A DNA stretch of 64,000 nucleotides from Allobosea sp. (GTDB lineage Bacteria; Pseudomonadota; Alphaproteobacteria; Rhizobiales; Beijerinckiaceae): NCBI GenBank assembly GCA_024231975.1, contig JAAEQB010000012.1, positions 248,001-312,000 on the forward strand, read 5' to 3'. Both the position numbers and the translations under genes were made by a program. This document shows positions 15,484-26,470 of the stretch, one piece after another; position 1 is the stretch's first letter, and every line of letters begins with the position of its first letter. Under the pieces are notes generated by a model. It saw only the letters and a program-made list of their open reading frames with translations. It had not been told where the DNA came from and searched no databases.

Positions 15484-17193
15484 ATGGACTGGCGGGGCTG
15501 GGCAGAGATCGTCTTCACGATCGCGCTGACGGTAGCTATGGGCTGTCCGCTCGGCATCTATATGGGGCGCGTCTGGGCGGGCGAGAAAACCCCGCTAGAC
15601 CTGGTGCTGAAACCGGTCGAGGCCGGCTTCTATGCCGCGCTTGGCATCGACCGCGACAAGGGGCAGAACTGGCTCGCCTATGCCGGCGCCGTCCTTGCCT
15701 TCAGCGCCGCAGGTTTCGTGCTGCTGTACCTGCAGCTCCGTTTCCAGAATCTGTTGCCGCTCAACCCGCAGGGCTTCGACGGCCTGTCGCCGCATCTCGC
15801 CTTCAATACGGCGGTGAGCTTCGTCACCAATACGAACTGGCAATCCTATGCCGGCGAGGCAACGGTGAGCAGTCTCAGCCAGATGGCGGGCCTGACCGTG
15901 CACAATTTCGTCTCGGCCGGCACCGGCCTTGCCATCGCTGCCGCCGTCGCCCGCGCCTTCGCTGCCAACCGCGGCGAGAGCCTCGGCAATTTCTGGGTCG
16001 ATCTGACCCGGGTGACGCTTTACGTCCTGCTGCCGGTCTCGATCGTCACGGCGCTTGCGCTGGTCGCTGCCGGCGTGCCGCAGAGCCTGCTCGCCAACGT
16101 TACCGCCAAGACGCTCGAGGGCGCCGACCAGATCATCGCCCTCTTCCCGGTCGCCAGCCAGGAAGCGATCAAGCAGTGGGGCACCAATGGCGGCGGCCTG
16201 TTCAACGTCAACTCGGCGCATCCCTTCGAGAACCCGACGCCGCTGACCAACCTGATCGAGGTGACCTCGCTGAACGCACTCGCCTTCGGCACGGTCATCG
16301 CCTTCGGCCACGTCGCCGGCGCCCGCAAGGAAGCCCGCGCATTGCTCGCAGCGATGGTGATCCTGGTCGGTGTCGGCGCCGCCGCGATCTATTCCTCCGA
16401 AACGTTGACGCCGCAGCCCGCCATGATCGCCGCCGGCATTACCGACGCACCCGCCAACATGGAAGGCAAGGAAGTGCGCTTCGGTGCCGCCGCCTCGTCG
16501 ATCTGGGCGGCGCAGACCACCGGCGCCTCGAACGGCTCGGTCAATTCGATGCACGGCTCGTTCATGCCGCTCGGCGGCGGCGTCGCGATGTTCCTGATGC
16601 AGCTCGGCGAGATCCTGCCCGGCGGTGTCGGCTCGGGCCTCTACGGCATGGTGGTGATGGCGCTGCTCGCGGTCTTCGTCGCCGGCCTGATGGTCGGGCG
16701 CACGCCGGAATATCTCGGCAAGAAGGTCGAGACCCGCGAGATCAAGTTCGCCATGCTGGCGGTGCTGATCCTCCCGATCTCGATCCTCGGCTTCTCGGCT
16801 GTCGCATCGGTCTTGCCGGTTGCGCTCGAAGGGCTGCTGAACAAGGGCCCACGTGGTCTCTCTGAGATTCTCTACGCTTATTCTTCGGCGACAGGGAACA
16901 ACGGATCGGCCTTCGCAGGCCTTACCGCCAACGCGCCGTGGTGGAACATCACCCTCGGCATCGCCATGCTGCTCGGCCGCTTCGCCTACATCGTGCCGGT
17001 GCTCGCCATTGCCGGCGCCATCGCGGCCAAGCCGAAGCTCGCGCCGACCGCCGGCACCTTGCCGAGCGATAGCCCACTCTTCGTCGGCCTTCTCATCGGC
17101 ATCATCCTGATCCTGGGTGGCCTGCAATTCTTCCCCGCGCTCGCGCTCGGGCCGATCGTCGAGCACTTCCAGGTGCTTGCGGCCGCTCGCTGA
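15484..17193 (+). CDS. kdpA: Potassium-transporting ATPase, K+-binding channel subunit KdpA
   Basis: KdpA is the channel-like subunit that selects K+ in the high-affinity KdpFABC importer. The 569-aa polytopic protein shows the four pore-loop signatures: VTNTNWQSYAGE, GTNGGGLFNVNSAHPFENP, NGSVNSMHGSFMPLGG and ATGNNGSAFAGL. Length is normal. ATG at 15484 is chosen because AAAAGGAG lies 8-15 bases upstream and it yields the standard MDW-type N-terminus; the frame's upstream extension crosses kdpF and has no membrane character. kdpB follows after 21 bases. Confidence 0.97.
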   Translation: MDWRGWAEIVFTIALTVAMGCPLGIYMGRVWAGEKTPLDLVLKPVEAGFYAALGIDRDKGQNWLAYAGAVLAFSAAGFVLLYLQLRFQNLLPLNPQGFDGLSPHLAFNTAVSFVTNTNWQSYAGEATVSSLSQMAGLTVHNFVSAGTGLAIAAAVARAFAANRGESLGNFWVDLTRVTLYVLLPVSIVTALALVAAGVPQSLLANVTAKTLEGADQIIALFPVASQEAIKQWGTNGGGLFNVNSAHPFENPTPLTNLIEVTSLNALAFGTVIAFGHVAGARKEARALLAAMVILVGVGAAAIYSSETLTPQPAMIAAGITDAPANMEGKEVRFGAAASSIWAAQTTGASNGSVNSMHGSFMPLGGGVAMFLMQLGEILPGGVGSGLYGMVVMALLAVFVAGLMVGRTPEYLGKKVETREIKFAMLAVLILPISILGFSAVASVLPVALEGLLNKGPRGLSEILYAYSSATGNNGSAFAGLTANAPWWNITLGIAMLLGRFAYIVPVLAIAGAIAAKPKLAPTAGTLPSDSPLFVGLLIGIILILGGLQFFPALALGPIVEHFQVLAAAR

Positions 17194-17214
17194 GCCGACA
17201 AAGGAACTCGATAA

Positions 17215-19251
17215 ATGAGTGTCTCACTCGCCAAATCCAGCGCCTTCAGCCAGGCCGTCGTCCTGACGGCCCTGAAGAGCGCTTTCAGCAAGCTCGATCC
17301 GCGCAAGCTGGCCGGCAATCCGGTCATCCTCGCCACCGAGGTTGTCGCGGCGCTCGCCACCGTCTCCGCCATCGTGGCGATTGCCAACGGCCAGGCTGCG
17401 GCCTTCCCGATCCAGATCGCGGTCTGGCTCTGGCTCACCGTGGTCTTCGCCAACTTCGCCGAGGCGATCGCCGAAGGGCGCGGCAAGGCGGCGGCGGATT
17501 CGCTGCGCGCCACCCGCGTCACCACCAAGGCCAAGCTGATCATCGATGCCGAGCGCAATTCAATCATCCCGACGCCGGCTCACGAGCTCGCGCCTGATGA
17601 CATCGTCCTGGTCGAGGCCGGCGACGTCATCCCCGCCGATGGCGAGATCATCGAGGGCGTCGCCTCGGTCAACGAAGCCGCGATCACCGGTGAATCCGCC
17701 CCGGTGATCCGCGAAAGCGGCGGCGACCGCTCCGCCGTCACCGGCGGCACCACGGTGGTCTCCGACTGGATCAAGGTGAAGGTCACCTCGCGCCCGGGCT
17801 CCTCCTTCCTTGATCGCATGATCGCGATGGTCGAGGGCGCCGACCGGCGCAAGACCCCGAACGAGCTGGCGCTTGCCGTGCTGCTCGCCGGCCTGACCCT
17901 GGTCTTCCTGATCGCGGTCGTCACCCTGACCGGGCTTGGCGCCTTCTCCGGCGTCTCGCTCGACCCGATGGTGCTCGGCGCGCTCTTCGTCACGTTGATC
18001 CCGACCACGATCGGCGGCTTGCTCAGCGCCGTCGGCATCGCCGGCATGGACCGGCTGCTGAAGGTCAATGTGCTCGCTACTTCGGGCCGTGCCGTCGAGG
18101 CCGCCGGCGACGTCGATACGCTGCTGCTCGACAAGACCGGCACGATTACCTTCGGCAACCGCATGGCGGTCGAGGTTATCCCGGTTCCGGGTGTGCGCCC
18201 CGACGCGGCGCTGCGGGCCGCCCTGATGGCCTCGCTCGCCGACGAGACGCCGGAAGGCCGCTCGATTGTCGAGCTTGCCCGTAACCAGGGCGTCACGGCC
18301 GAGATTCCGGTTGGCGCGACCGCGATCCCGTTCAGCGCCACGACGCGTCAGTCGGGCCTCGATCAGGACGGGAAGTCATGGCGCAAGGGCGCGGTCGATG
18401 CGGTCATCAAGACGCTCGATCTCAGCGAGAGCCAGGTTCCGGCGGAATTGCGCCAGGCGGTCGACGGCATCGCCCGCTCGGGCGGCACGCCGCTCGCGGT
18501 CAGCGAGAACGGCGCGCTGGTCGGCGTCATCCACCTCAAGGACGTGGTCAAACCCGGCGTGAAGGAGCGCTTCGCCGATCTGCGCCGCATGGGCGTGCGC
18601 ACGGTGATGATCACCGGCGACAACCCGGTCACCGCGGCGGCGATCGCCTCCGAGGCCGGCGTCGACGACTTCCTCGCCGAGGCGACGCCTGAAGACAAGC
18701 TGCGGATCATCCGCACCGAGCAGGCCAAGGGCCGTCTCGTCGCCATGTGCGGCGACGGCGCCAACGACGCCCCTGCTTTGGCGCAGGCCGATGTCGGCGT
18801 CGCCATGCAGACCGGCGCGCAGGCTGCCCGCGAGGCCGGCAACATGGTCGATCTCGACAGCGACCCGACCAAGGTCCTGGAGATCGTCGAGGTCGGCAAG
18901 CAGCTACTCATCACCCGCGGCGCACTCACCACCTTCTCGATCGCCAACGACGTCGCGAAGTATTTCGCCATCATCCCGGCGCTGTTCGTCGCCTCGCTGC
19001 CGGCGCTCGGCGCGCTCAATATCATGGGGCTGGCGAGCCCGCAGAGCGCGATCCTCTCGGCGGTGATCTTCAACGCGCTGGTCATCGTCGCGCTGATTCC
19101 GCTTGCCCTGAAGGGCGTGCGATACCGGGCGATCGGCGCGGCCAAGCTGCTCTCGCGCAACCTCACCCTCTACGGCATCGGCGGGCTGATCGCGCCGTTC
19201 GTCGGCATCAAGCTGATCGATCTCATCGTCGCGGCCTTCGGGCTCGCGTGA
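17215..19251 (+). CDS. kdpB: Potassium-transporting P-type ATPase subunit KdpB
   Basis: KdpB is the P-type ATPase that energises K+ uptake. The 678-aa protein carries the TGES actuator motif (AAITGESAPV), the phosphorylation motif DKTGTIT with Asp306, the KGA nucleotide-binding motif and the hinge motif GDGANDAPAL. The membrane helices surrounding these domains are arranged as in other KdpB. It sits between kdpA and kdpC in the standard order, 23 bases before kdpC. Confidence 0.97.
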   Translation: MSVSLAKSSAFSQAVVLTALKSAFSKLDPRKLAGNPVILATEVVAALATVSAIVAIANGQAAAFPIQIAVWLWLTVVFANFAEAIAEGRGKAAADSLRATRVTTKAKLIIDAERNSIIPTPAHELAPDDIVLVEAGDVIPADGEIIEGVASVNEAAITGESAPVIRESGGDRSAVTGGTTVVSDWIKVKVTSRPGSSFLDRMIAMVEGADRRKTPNELALAVLLAGLTLVFLIAVVTLTGLGAFSGVSLDPMVLGALFVTLIPTTIGGLLSAVGIAGMDRLLKVNVLATSGRAVEAAGDVDTLLLDKTGTITFGNRMAVEVIPVPGVRPDAALRAALMASLADETPEGRSIVELARNQGVTAEIPVGATAIPFSATTRQSGLDQDGKSWRKGAVDAVIKTLDLSESQVPAELRQAVDGIARSGGTPLAVSENGALVGVIHLKDVVKPGVKERFADLRRMGVRTVMITGDNPVTAAAIASEAGVDDFLAEATPEDKLRIIRTEQAKGRLVAMCGDGANDAPALAQADVGVAMQTGAQAAREAGNMVDLDSDPTKVLEIVEVGKQLLITRGALTTFSIANDVAKYFAIIPALFVASLPALGALNIMGLASPQSAILSAVIFNALVIVALIPLALKGVRYRAIGAAKLLSRNLTLYGIGGLIAPFVGIKLIDLIVAAFGLA

Positions 19252-19274
19252 TCGCCGGAGCAGGACAAAAGGTC

Positions 19275-19856
19275 ATGATCGCCAATCTCCGCCCCGCCAT
19301 CGTCTCGATGGTCCTCTTCACCGCCCTGCTCGGCCTTGCCTATCCGCTGGGCGTCACCGGGCTGGCGCAGGCGCTGTTCCCGGCCCAGGCCGGCGGCTCG
19401 CTGATCCGCAACACCTCCGGCGAGATCGTCGGCTCACGCTGGATCGGGCAGAACTTCAAGGACGAGGCCTACTTGCGTCCCCGTCCCTCGGCCGCCGGCA
19501 AGGACGGCTATGACGCCTCGGGCTCGTCGGGCTCCAATCTCGGCCCCCTGAACGAGGACCTCGCCGCCCGAATCAAGACCGACGCCGAGGCGCTGCGCGC
19601 CGAGAGCAAGGCGCCGATCCCGGTCGATGCCGTCACCGCCTCCGGCTCGGGGCTCGACCCGCATGTCTCGCCGGCCAATGCGGCGCGGCAGGTTCCGCGC
19701 ATCGCCGCGGCCCGCAAGGTTCCGGCGGCGGAGGTCCAGGCGGTGATCGCGGCCAATACCGAGGGCTCGACCTTCGGCCTGCTCGGCGAGCCACGCGTCA
19801 ATGTGCTCGCCGTCAATTTGGCACTCGACGCGCGCTGGCCGCGCGCTCAACGTTAG
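19275..19856 (+). CDS. kdpC: Potassium-transporting ATPase subunit KdpC
   Basis: KdpC is the single-span subunit that assists assembly and ATP binding of the Kdp pump. The 193-aa product has an N-terminal membrane segment (about residues 8-33) and the family features GSRWIGQNF, YLRPRPSAAG, SSGSNLGPLN and LDPHVSPANA. The ATG at 19275 gives the expected N-terminus and has AAAAGG 4-9 bases upstream; a longer in-frame reading would overlap kdpB and is rejected. kdpD starts 5 bases after the stop. Confidence 0.96.
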   Translation: MIANLRPAIVSMVLFTALLGLAYPLGVTGLAQALFPAQAGGSLIRNTSGEIVGSRWIGQNFKDEAYLRPRPSAAGKDGYDASGSSGSNLGPLNEDLAARIKTDAEALRAESKAPIPVDAVTASGSGLDPHVSPANAARQVPRIAAARKVPAAEVQAVIAANTEGSTFGLLGEPRVNVLAVNLALDARWPRAQR

Positions 19857-19861
19857 GTTCG

Positions 19862-22588
19862 ATGGCAACCGACGAATCCCAGTTCCGCGAGGCAGGGCGG
19901 CCCGACCCCGACGCCCTGCTGGCTTCAGCCGGCCGCGGCAAGCGTGGCCGGCTGAAGATTTTTCTCGGCATGGCGCCAGGCGTCGGCAAGACCTACGAGA
20001 TGCTGACGCAAGGCCGGCGTGCCCAGAAGGAGCACGGCGAAGTCCTGGTCGGCGTGGTCGAGACGCATGGCCGCCGCGAGACGGAAGAATTGCTCGACGG
20101 GCTCGAGGTGATGGCGCGCCGCCCGCTCGAGCATCGCGGCCGGCTGATGATGGAATTCGACCTCGACGCCGCCCTCGCCCTGAAGCCGAAGCTGCTGCTG
20201 GTCGACGAATACGCTCATTCCAACGCACCCGGCAGCCGCCATCCCAAGCGCTGGCAGGATGTCGAGGAACTGCTGCAGGCCGGCATCGACGTCTGGACCA
20301 CGCTGAACGTCCAGCACCTCGAAAGCCTGGTCGACGTGGTCTGGAAGATCACCGGCGTGCGCCAGCGCGAGACGGTGCCGGACAGCGCGCTCAGCCGCGC
20401 CGACGAGATCGAACTGATCGACATCACGCCGACCGAGCTCCGCCAGCGCATGGAAGAGGGCAAGGTCTATGTCCCCGAGACCGCGCGGCTTGCCGCCGGC
20501 AACTTCTTCAAACCGGAGAATTTGACGGCGCTGCGCGAGCTCGCCCTGCGCCGCGCCGCGCAGACGGTCGACGACCAGCTCAGCCAGGCGATGAAACGCG
20601 CCGGCGTCGAAGGCCCCTGGGCCGCGGGCGAGCGCATCCTCGTGCTGATCGGCCCGGATGCCATGGCCGGCTCGCTGGTCCGGGCCGGACGGCGCCTCTC
20701 CGACATGATGATGGATGCGCCCTGGACGGTCGCCCATGTCGAGCGGCCGAGCGGGGCCGAGCCGGATTCCGGCCGCGGCGCCCATCTGGCTGAAGCACTC
20801 AAGCTCGCCGAACAGCTCGGCGGCGCCAGCGTCGTGCTGAATGGCGACGATCTCGTCGGCGCCGTGCTCGACTATGCCCGCCGCAACAACGTCACCCAGA
20901 TCGTCGTTGGCAAATCGCATCGCAAGGGCTGGCGCGCCTGGTTCCGTCCCTCGCTCGCTCCGGAGCTGCTGAAGGCGCAGAACGGCGCGGCGCTGCACAT
21001 CATCACCGAGGTCACGACTGGGCCGGTGCAACCGGCCCTGCCGAGCACGCCGCCGGCCCGGCTCAACTGGCTCGCCCATCTCGGCGCCGTCGCGATGGTC
21101 GGGGTCGTGATCGGCCTCGCCGAGCTGATCGACAAGCGGGTCGAGAACGTCAATCTCGCCATGCTGTTCATGGTCAGCGTGCTCGGCGCCGGCCTCGCCT
21201 TCGGCCTGTGGCCGGCGGTGACCGCGGCGGCACTCGCCGCCTTCGCCTACAATTTCTTCTTCCTCGAGCCGCGCCTGTCCTTCTGGATCGGCCATCCTGG
21301 CGATGTGCTGACCTTCCTCGTCTTCTTCGCGGTGGCGCTGACGACCGGCGGTCTGACCGGGCGCATCCGCGACCAGGCGAAGGCGACCGCGCGGCGCGCC
21401 TCGGCGATCACCGCCCTGCTCGCCGCCAGCCGCCGGCTCTCGGCTGCAGCGCGGCGCGAGGACGTTGCCTCGATCTTGGCCGAGCAGGTCTCGGCTGCGA
21501 CTTCCGGCAAGGTCGTGGTGTTGCTGCCTGTCGGCGGCGAAATCATGCCGACTGCGGGCGCTCCGGAACTCGACGCGCTCTCAACCGCCGACATGACGGC
21601 GGCGCGCTGGACCTGGAATCGCGGCGAGCCGGCCGGTGCGGGGACGGGCACCTTGCCCAATGCCGCCTGGACCTTCCGGCCGCTGCAGGGCGTGCGGGCT
21701 CGCTCCGGCGTTGTCGGCTTCGAGCCGAAGGCGTTGGCGACGGCCGAGAATGCGCGCTTCGCGCTCGCATTGCTCGACCAGGGCGCGATCGCGATAGAGC
21801 GGGCCGAGCTCGCCGCTGCCGCCGTCGACGCCGAAGCGCTACGCCGCAGCGATCGCCTGCGCTCGGCCCTGCTCAACTCGGTCAGCCATGATCTGCGGAC
21901 CCCGCTCGCCACCGTGCTCGGCTCGGCGACGACGCTGATAGATTACGGCGAGGGCATGCGGCCGGCCGTGCGCGACGACCTGCTACTCTCGATTCGCGAG
22001 GAGGCCGAGCGGCTGAACCGCTATGTCGGCGACCTGCTCGACATGACCAGGCTCGAAGGCGGGGCGCTGGTGGCGCGGCGCGACTGGATCGATGTCCGCG
22101 ACGTGATCGCGGCGGCGCTGGCGCGCATCTCACGTCGGCTCGGGCAGCGGCGGGTCCAGCGCGATTTCCCGGCCGAGCTCTCCCTGGTCAGGGCCGATGC
22201 CGGCCTGCTCGAACAGGTGCTGGTCAATATCCTCGAGAACGCCATCGCCTATAGCGAGGATGGCGCCCTGATCGAGGCCGCCGCCTATGAGGATCGCGGC
22301 AATGTCGTGATTTCGATCGAGGACGAGGGCCGCGGCATCCCGACCGCCGAACTGGAGCGCGTCTTCGAGAAGTTCCGGCGGCTGGAGGAATCGATCGATC
22401 GTGGCGGCGAACGCGGCAAGGGAGCTGGCCTCGGCCTCGCCATCGCCAAGGGCTTCGTCGAAGCCATGGGCGGGCGCATCGCCGCCGCCAGCCCGATCCA
22501 TGACCGCCCCGACGGCAGCAAGGGCGGCACCCGCATCCTGATCAGCCTGCGCAAGGACGCCGCAGGTGGAGAGACTAAGAGCTCCTAA
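19862..22588 (+). CDS. kdpD: Sensor histidine kinase KdpD
   Basis: KdpD senses K+ limitation or osmotic state and phosphorylates KdpE. The 908-aa protein has the N-terminal KdpD sensor domain with Walker A GMAPGVGKT at about residues 36-44, a universal-stress-like domain, four close membrane segments (about 400-500), a GAF-like region, and a kinase core with phosphoacceptor His676 in SVSHDLRTPLA, the N box (ENAIAYSEDG) and GAGLGLAIAKGF. The last three codons and the stop (AAG AGC TCC TAA) lie inside the left arm of the palindromic element at 22577, so the native C-terminus may have been altered by insertion. kdpE does not overlap it, contrary to the usual tight kdpDE arrangement. Confidence 0.96.
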   Translation: MATDESQFREAGRPDPDALLASAGRGKRGRLKIFLGMAPGVGKTYEMLTQGRRAQKEHGEVLVGVVETHGRRETEELLDGLEVMARRPLEHRGRLMMEFDLDAALALKPKLLLVDEYAHSNAPGSRHPKRWQDVEELLQAGIDVWTTLNVQHLESLVDVVWKITGVRQRETVPDSALSRADEIELIDITPTELRQRMEEGKVYVPETARLAAGNFFKPENLTALRELALRRAAQTVDDQLSQAMKRAGVEGPWAAGERILVLIGPDAMAGSLVRAGRRLSDMMMDAPWTVAHVERPSGAEPDSGRGAHLAEALKLAEQLGGASVVLNGDDLVGAVLDYARRNNVTQIVVGKSHRKGWRAWFRPSLAPELLKAQNGAALHIITEVTTGPVQPALPSTPPARLNWLAHLGAVAMVGVVIGLAELIDKRVENVNLAMLFMVSVLGAGLAFGLWPAVTAAALAAFAYNFFFLEPRLSFWIGHPGDVLTFLVFFAVALTTGGLTGRIRDQAKATARRASAITALLAASRRLSAAARREDVASILAEQVSAATSGKVVVLLPVGGEIMPTAGAPELDALSTADMTAARWTWNRGEPAGAGTGTLPNAAWTFRPLQGVRARSGVVGFEPKALATAENARFALALLDQGAIAIERAELAAAAVDAEALRRSDRLRSALLNSVSHDLRTPLATVLGSATTLIDYGEGMRPAVRDDLLLSIREEAERLNRYVGDLLDMTRLEGGALVARRDWIDVRDVIAAALARISRRLGQRRVQRDFPAELSLVRADAGLLEQVLVNILENAIAYSEDGALIEAAAYEDRGNVVISIEDEGRGIPTAELERVFEKFRRLEESIDRGGERGKGAGLGLAIAKGFVEAMGGRIAAASPIHDRPDGSKGGTRILISLRKDAAGGETKSS

Positions 22589-22843
22589 CAGAACCTGGAG
22601 GGATCTCGATGAGCCTTGGAGGAGCCAGATGCCAGGAGGAGCGCGCAGCCGATATCCTTCGATATCGGCAAGTCGATCTGACGCCGCAGGTGGCCCTCCA
22701 AGGCTCACCTTCGGCGTCGGGAATTCGTCCGCCCGCGGCGTCGCGGCGCTTGCCGATACCGATGGTATCGGCTTCACCCCGCTCCTGGCGGATCGACCGA
22801 ATTGCCGGCGTCGAGACCCCTCCAGGTTCTGTTAGGAGCTCTT
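22577..22843. repeat. 267-bp palindromic (MITE-like) element between kdpD and kdpE
   Basis: Perfect 26-bp terminal inverted repeats lie at 22577-22602 and 22818-22843 (arm begins AAGAGCTCCTAACAGAACCT). Inside, two perfect short hairpins (GCCGATATC-CTTC-GATATCGGC at 22648-22669 and GCCGATACC-GAT-GGTATCGGC at 22752-22772) are placed symmetrically about the centre near 22710. A third dyad is at 22680-22718. The segments between are imperfectly complementary. The element carries no gene. Its left arm supplies the kdpD stop codon and its right arm ends 4 bases before the kdpE ATG. No target duplication is obvious. Confidence 0.85.
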
Positions 22844-22847
22844 GGCC

Positions 22848-23543
22848 ATGACCGCCTTTCGCCCGCGTATCCTCGTCATCGACGACGAGCCGCAGATCCA
22901 CCGTTTCCTCGGCCCCGCGCTCGATGCCGCCGGCTATGAGCCGATCCGGGCCGACGACGCCACCACCGGCCTGCGCGAGATCGCGCGCAAGCCGCCGGAC
23001 GCCGTCGTGCTCGATCTCGGCCTCCCCGACATGGACGGCAAGGAGGCGCTCGCCAAGGCGCGGGCCTTCTATGACGGGCCGGTGATCATCCTCTCGGCCC
23101 GTGACCGCGAGACCGAGAAGATCGACGCGCTCGACGCCGGCGCCGACGACTATGTCGAAAAGCCGTTCGGCGTCGGCGAGTTGCTGGCACGGCTGCGCGT
23201 CGCGTTACGCCATCGACTGGAGCGTCAGGGCTCGGAGCCGGCGCTGCAGGTCGGCAATGTCGAGATCGATCTCGTCAATCGCCGGATCAGCAAGGGTGGT
23301 GCTCCGGTGAAGCTCTCGCCCAAGGAATACGACCTCTTCGCCTGCCTGGCGCAGGGCAATGGCCGCGTGCTGACCCATAAGCAAATTCTAACGGCTGTTT
23401 GGGGCCCGGCGCATGAGCACGACGTGCAGTATCTGCGCGTCTTCGTCGGCCAGCTCAGGCAGAAGCTCGAGGACGATCCGGCCGAGCCCAAGCTGATCGA
23501 GACCGAGCCGGGGGTGGGTTATCGGCTGGGCGGGCTGGTCTGA
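22848..23543 (+). CDS. kdpE: Two-component response regulator KdpE
   Basis: KdpE is an OmpR-family regulator that activates kdp transcription when phosphorylated by KdpD. The 231-aa protein has a receiver domain with the acidic pocket DDE at residues 12-14, phospho-acceptor Asp56, the conserved Lys in VEKPFG, and a C-terminal winged helix (about 130-228) with LSPKEYDLFACLA. ATG at 22848 gives a normal N-terminus; a TTG at 22842 is possible but lies inside the upstream palindrome. No clear ribosome binding site is free of that palindrome, so translation could depend on RNA folding there. Confidence 0.96.
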   Translation: MTAFRPRILVIDDEPQIHRFLGPALDAAGYEPIRADDATTGLREIARKPPDAVVLDLGLPDMDGKEALAKARAFYDGPVIILSARDRETEKIDALDAGADDYVEKPFGVGELLARLRVALRHRLERQGSEPALQVGNVEIDLVNRRISKGGAPVKLSPKEYDLFACLAQGNGRVLTHKQILTAVWGPAHEHDVQYLRVFVGQLRQKLEDDPAEPKLIETEPGVGYRLGGLV

Positions 23544-23574
23544 AGCTCCGCATGTCCCCGCCGCACTCCCGGAT

Positions 23575-23679
23575 GTCATCCCGGACGGAGCGAGGCGGAG
23601 ATCCGGGATCCATTCCTGAGCCTTCCCGATAAAGTTTCCGGAATGGGTCCCGGGTCTGCCTCCGGTCGCCCGGGACGAC
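23575..23679. repeat. Interspersed palindromic repeat after kdpE
   Basis: The arms begin GTCATCCCGGACGGAGCGAG and end CGCCCGGGACGAC and are imperfectly complementary across about 40 bases each, with GATCCATTCC facing GGAATGGGTC near the centre. It is typical of dispersed Rhizobiales elements of the GTCATCCCGG class. It lies in the 318-bp kdpE to DUF2849 gap; the remaining part holds AT-richer promoter-like sequence (23750-23850) before the sulfur operon. Confidence 0.75.
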
Positions 23680-23827
23680 CGGCGCATTGCGTGGTGACAG
23701 CAGGATTTTCCCGGAGCAGGGCCCTGCCACACAGCCGCGAAGAGAGATTTCCTCTTTTCGAACGGGAATAAGAAAAATCACACTACCTGACGTGAATTGA
23801 TGCTCTGGGGCCTCTGCCTTATGTAAA

Positions 23828-23847
23828 ACGTTCGTAATAGCGAACGT
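23828..23847. promoter_or_regulatory. Operator-like palindrome before sulfite reductase operon
   Basis: ACGTTCG and CGAACGT are separated by TAATAG, a perfect 7-bp dyad centred about 24 bases before the DUF2849 start codon. Its position, overlapping the likely transcription start region, suggests a dimeric regulator of the sulfur operon. The regulator is not identified. Confidence 0.5.
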
Positions 23848-23861
23848 AGCGAGCATCATTC

Positions 23862-24215
23862 ATGGCTGCCGCCAAGCGCCCTGCCCTGCCGGTGATCCTG
23901 CTGGCCAACGACCTGCTCGACGGCGATGTCGTCTTCGCGGCTGGCGATGCCAATGGGCTGCATTGGTCGCGCGATCCCGGTGCGGCGCTCATCGGCGATG
24001 ACGATGCGACCGCCGACCGGCTCGATGCCTTCGCCGCCGCCGAACTCGGCAACCAGCAGGTCGTCGACGCCTATCTCGTCGATGTCGCGATCGAGGACGG
24101 GGTGCCGGTCCCGCGCCACTACCGCGAGCGGATGAAGACGACCGGCCCCAGCATCCGGCGCGATCTCGGCAAGCAGGCCGAATTGCCGCTTGCCCAAGCA
24201 TTCCTGAGAGCCTGA
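23862..24215 (+). CDS. DUF2849 domain protein, sulfite-reductase associated
   Basis: A 117-aa cytoplasmic protein. The pattern PVILLANDLLDGDVVF at the N-terminus, a central VVDAYLVDVAIEDG-like strand, and HYRERMKTTGPSIR near the C-terminus match DUF2849 proteins found in alphaproteobacteria immediately upstream of cysI. Function is unknown; strict co-occurrence suggests a role in assimilatory sulfite reductase activity or electron supply. It is the first gene of the unit and ends 3 bases before cysI, indicating co-transcription. Confidence 0.85.
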   Translation: MAAAKRPALPVILLANDLLDGDVVFAAGDANGLHWSRDPGAALIGDDDATADRLDAFAAAELGNQQVVDAYLVDVAIEDGVPVPRHYRERMKTTGPSIRRDLGKQAELPLAQAFLRA

Positions 24216-24218
24216 CGC

Positions 24219-25875
<1,657 letters not shown>

Positions 25876-25889
<14 letters not shown>

Positions 25890-26394
25890 TCGTCACGGCG
25901 CCAAGGCCGAGATCTGGACGCGCAGCGAAGGCGCGGCGATCGACAATCTCTCGCATGCGCTCGTGGAGTGGACAGCGCTGCCGGAGGCGCTGGCGCAGAA
26001 GACGCGCGACCAGCGCATCGGCGTTGTCATCCCCAATACCGTCCGCATCCCCGAGCTCAAGCTGTTGATGCGCCAGCTCTCGCTGATCGCGATCAGCTTC
26101 CCCTCCTTCGGTGATGGACGCGGCTTCAGCCTGGCGCGGCTGATCCGCAATCACGGCTTCACCGGCACGCTGCGTGCCAGCGGCCCGCTGATCGTCGACC
26201 AGTTCGCCTATGCACTCGCCTGCGGCTTCGACGAGGTCGAACTGCCCGAGGCGAGCGCCGTGCGCCAGCCGGCAGAGCAATGGGTCAACGCGCTCGGCCA
26301 GATCAGCCATGGCTACCAGCGCGGCTATGGCGACAGCGGCAACATCCTCGACCGGCGCCGCTCGGCCCGGCTGAAACATGCTGCAGCGGGCTGA
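25876..26394 (+). CDS. DUF934 protein, sulfite-reductase associated
   Basis: A 172-aa cytoplasmic protein of the DUF934 (CysX/oxidoreductase-like) family that co-occurs with alphaproteobacterial cysI and cysH. The diagnostic part is the C-terminal region: FPSFGDGRGFSLARLIR, followed by LIVDQFAYALACGFDEVEL and ending GYQRGYGD. The start at 25876 overlaps the cysI end by 14 bases and has CAGGAGG upstream; longer in-frame readings into cysI lack family features. It is thought to help sulfite reductase, but no enzymatic role is established. Confidence 0.87.
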
Positions 26395-26470
26395 GACGAT
26401 GCATGGATCGGCCCAATCCAGCCTGCGCCGGCCCGCCGATCGCCATAGTGACGATGAATGGGAGGAGGCC

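Noticed and set aside
15595..17166. 523-codon antisense open frame over kdpA
   Set aside because: The plus strand encodes an unmistakable KdpA with all pore motifs; the antisense product is low-complexity and charged.
18747..19274. In-frame upstream extension of kdpC within kdpB
   Set aside because: The extension is an Arg/His-rich out-of-frame reading of kdpB; ATG at 19275 gives the standard KdpC N-terminus.
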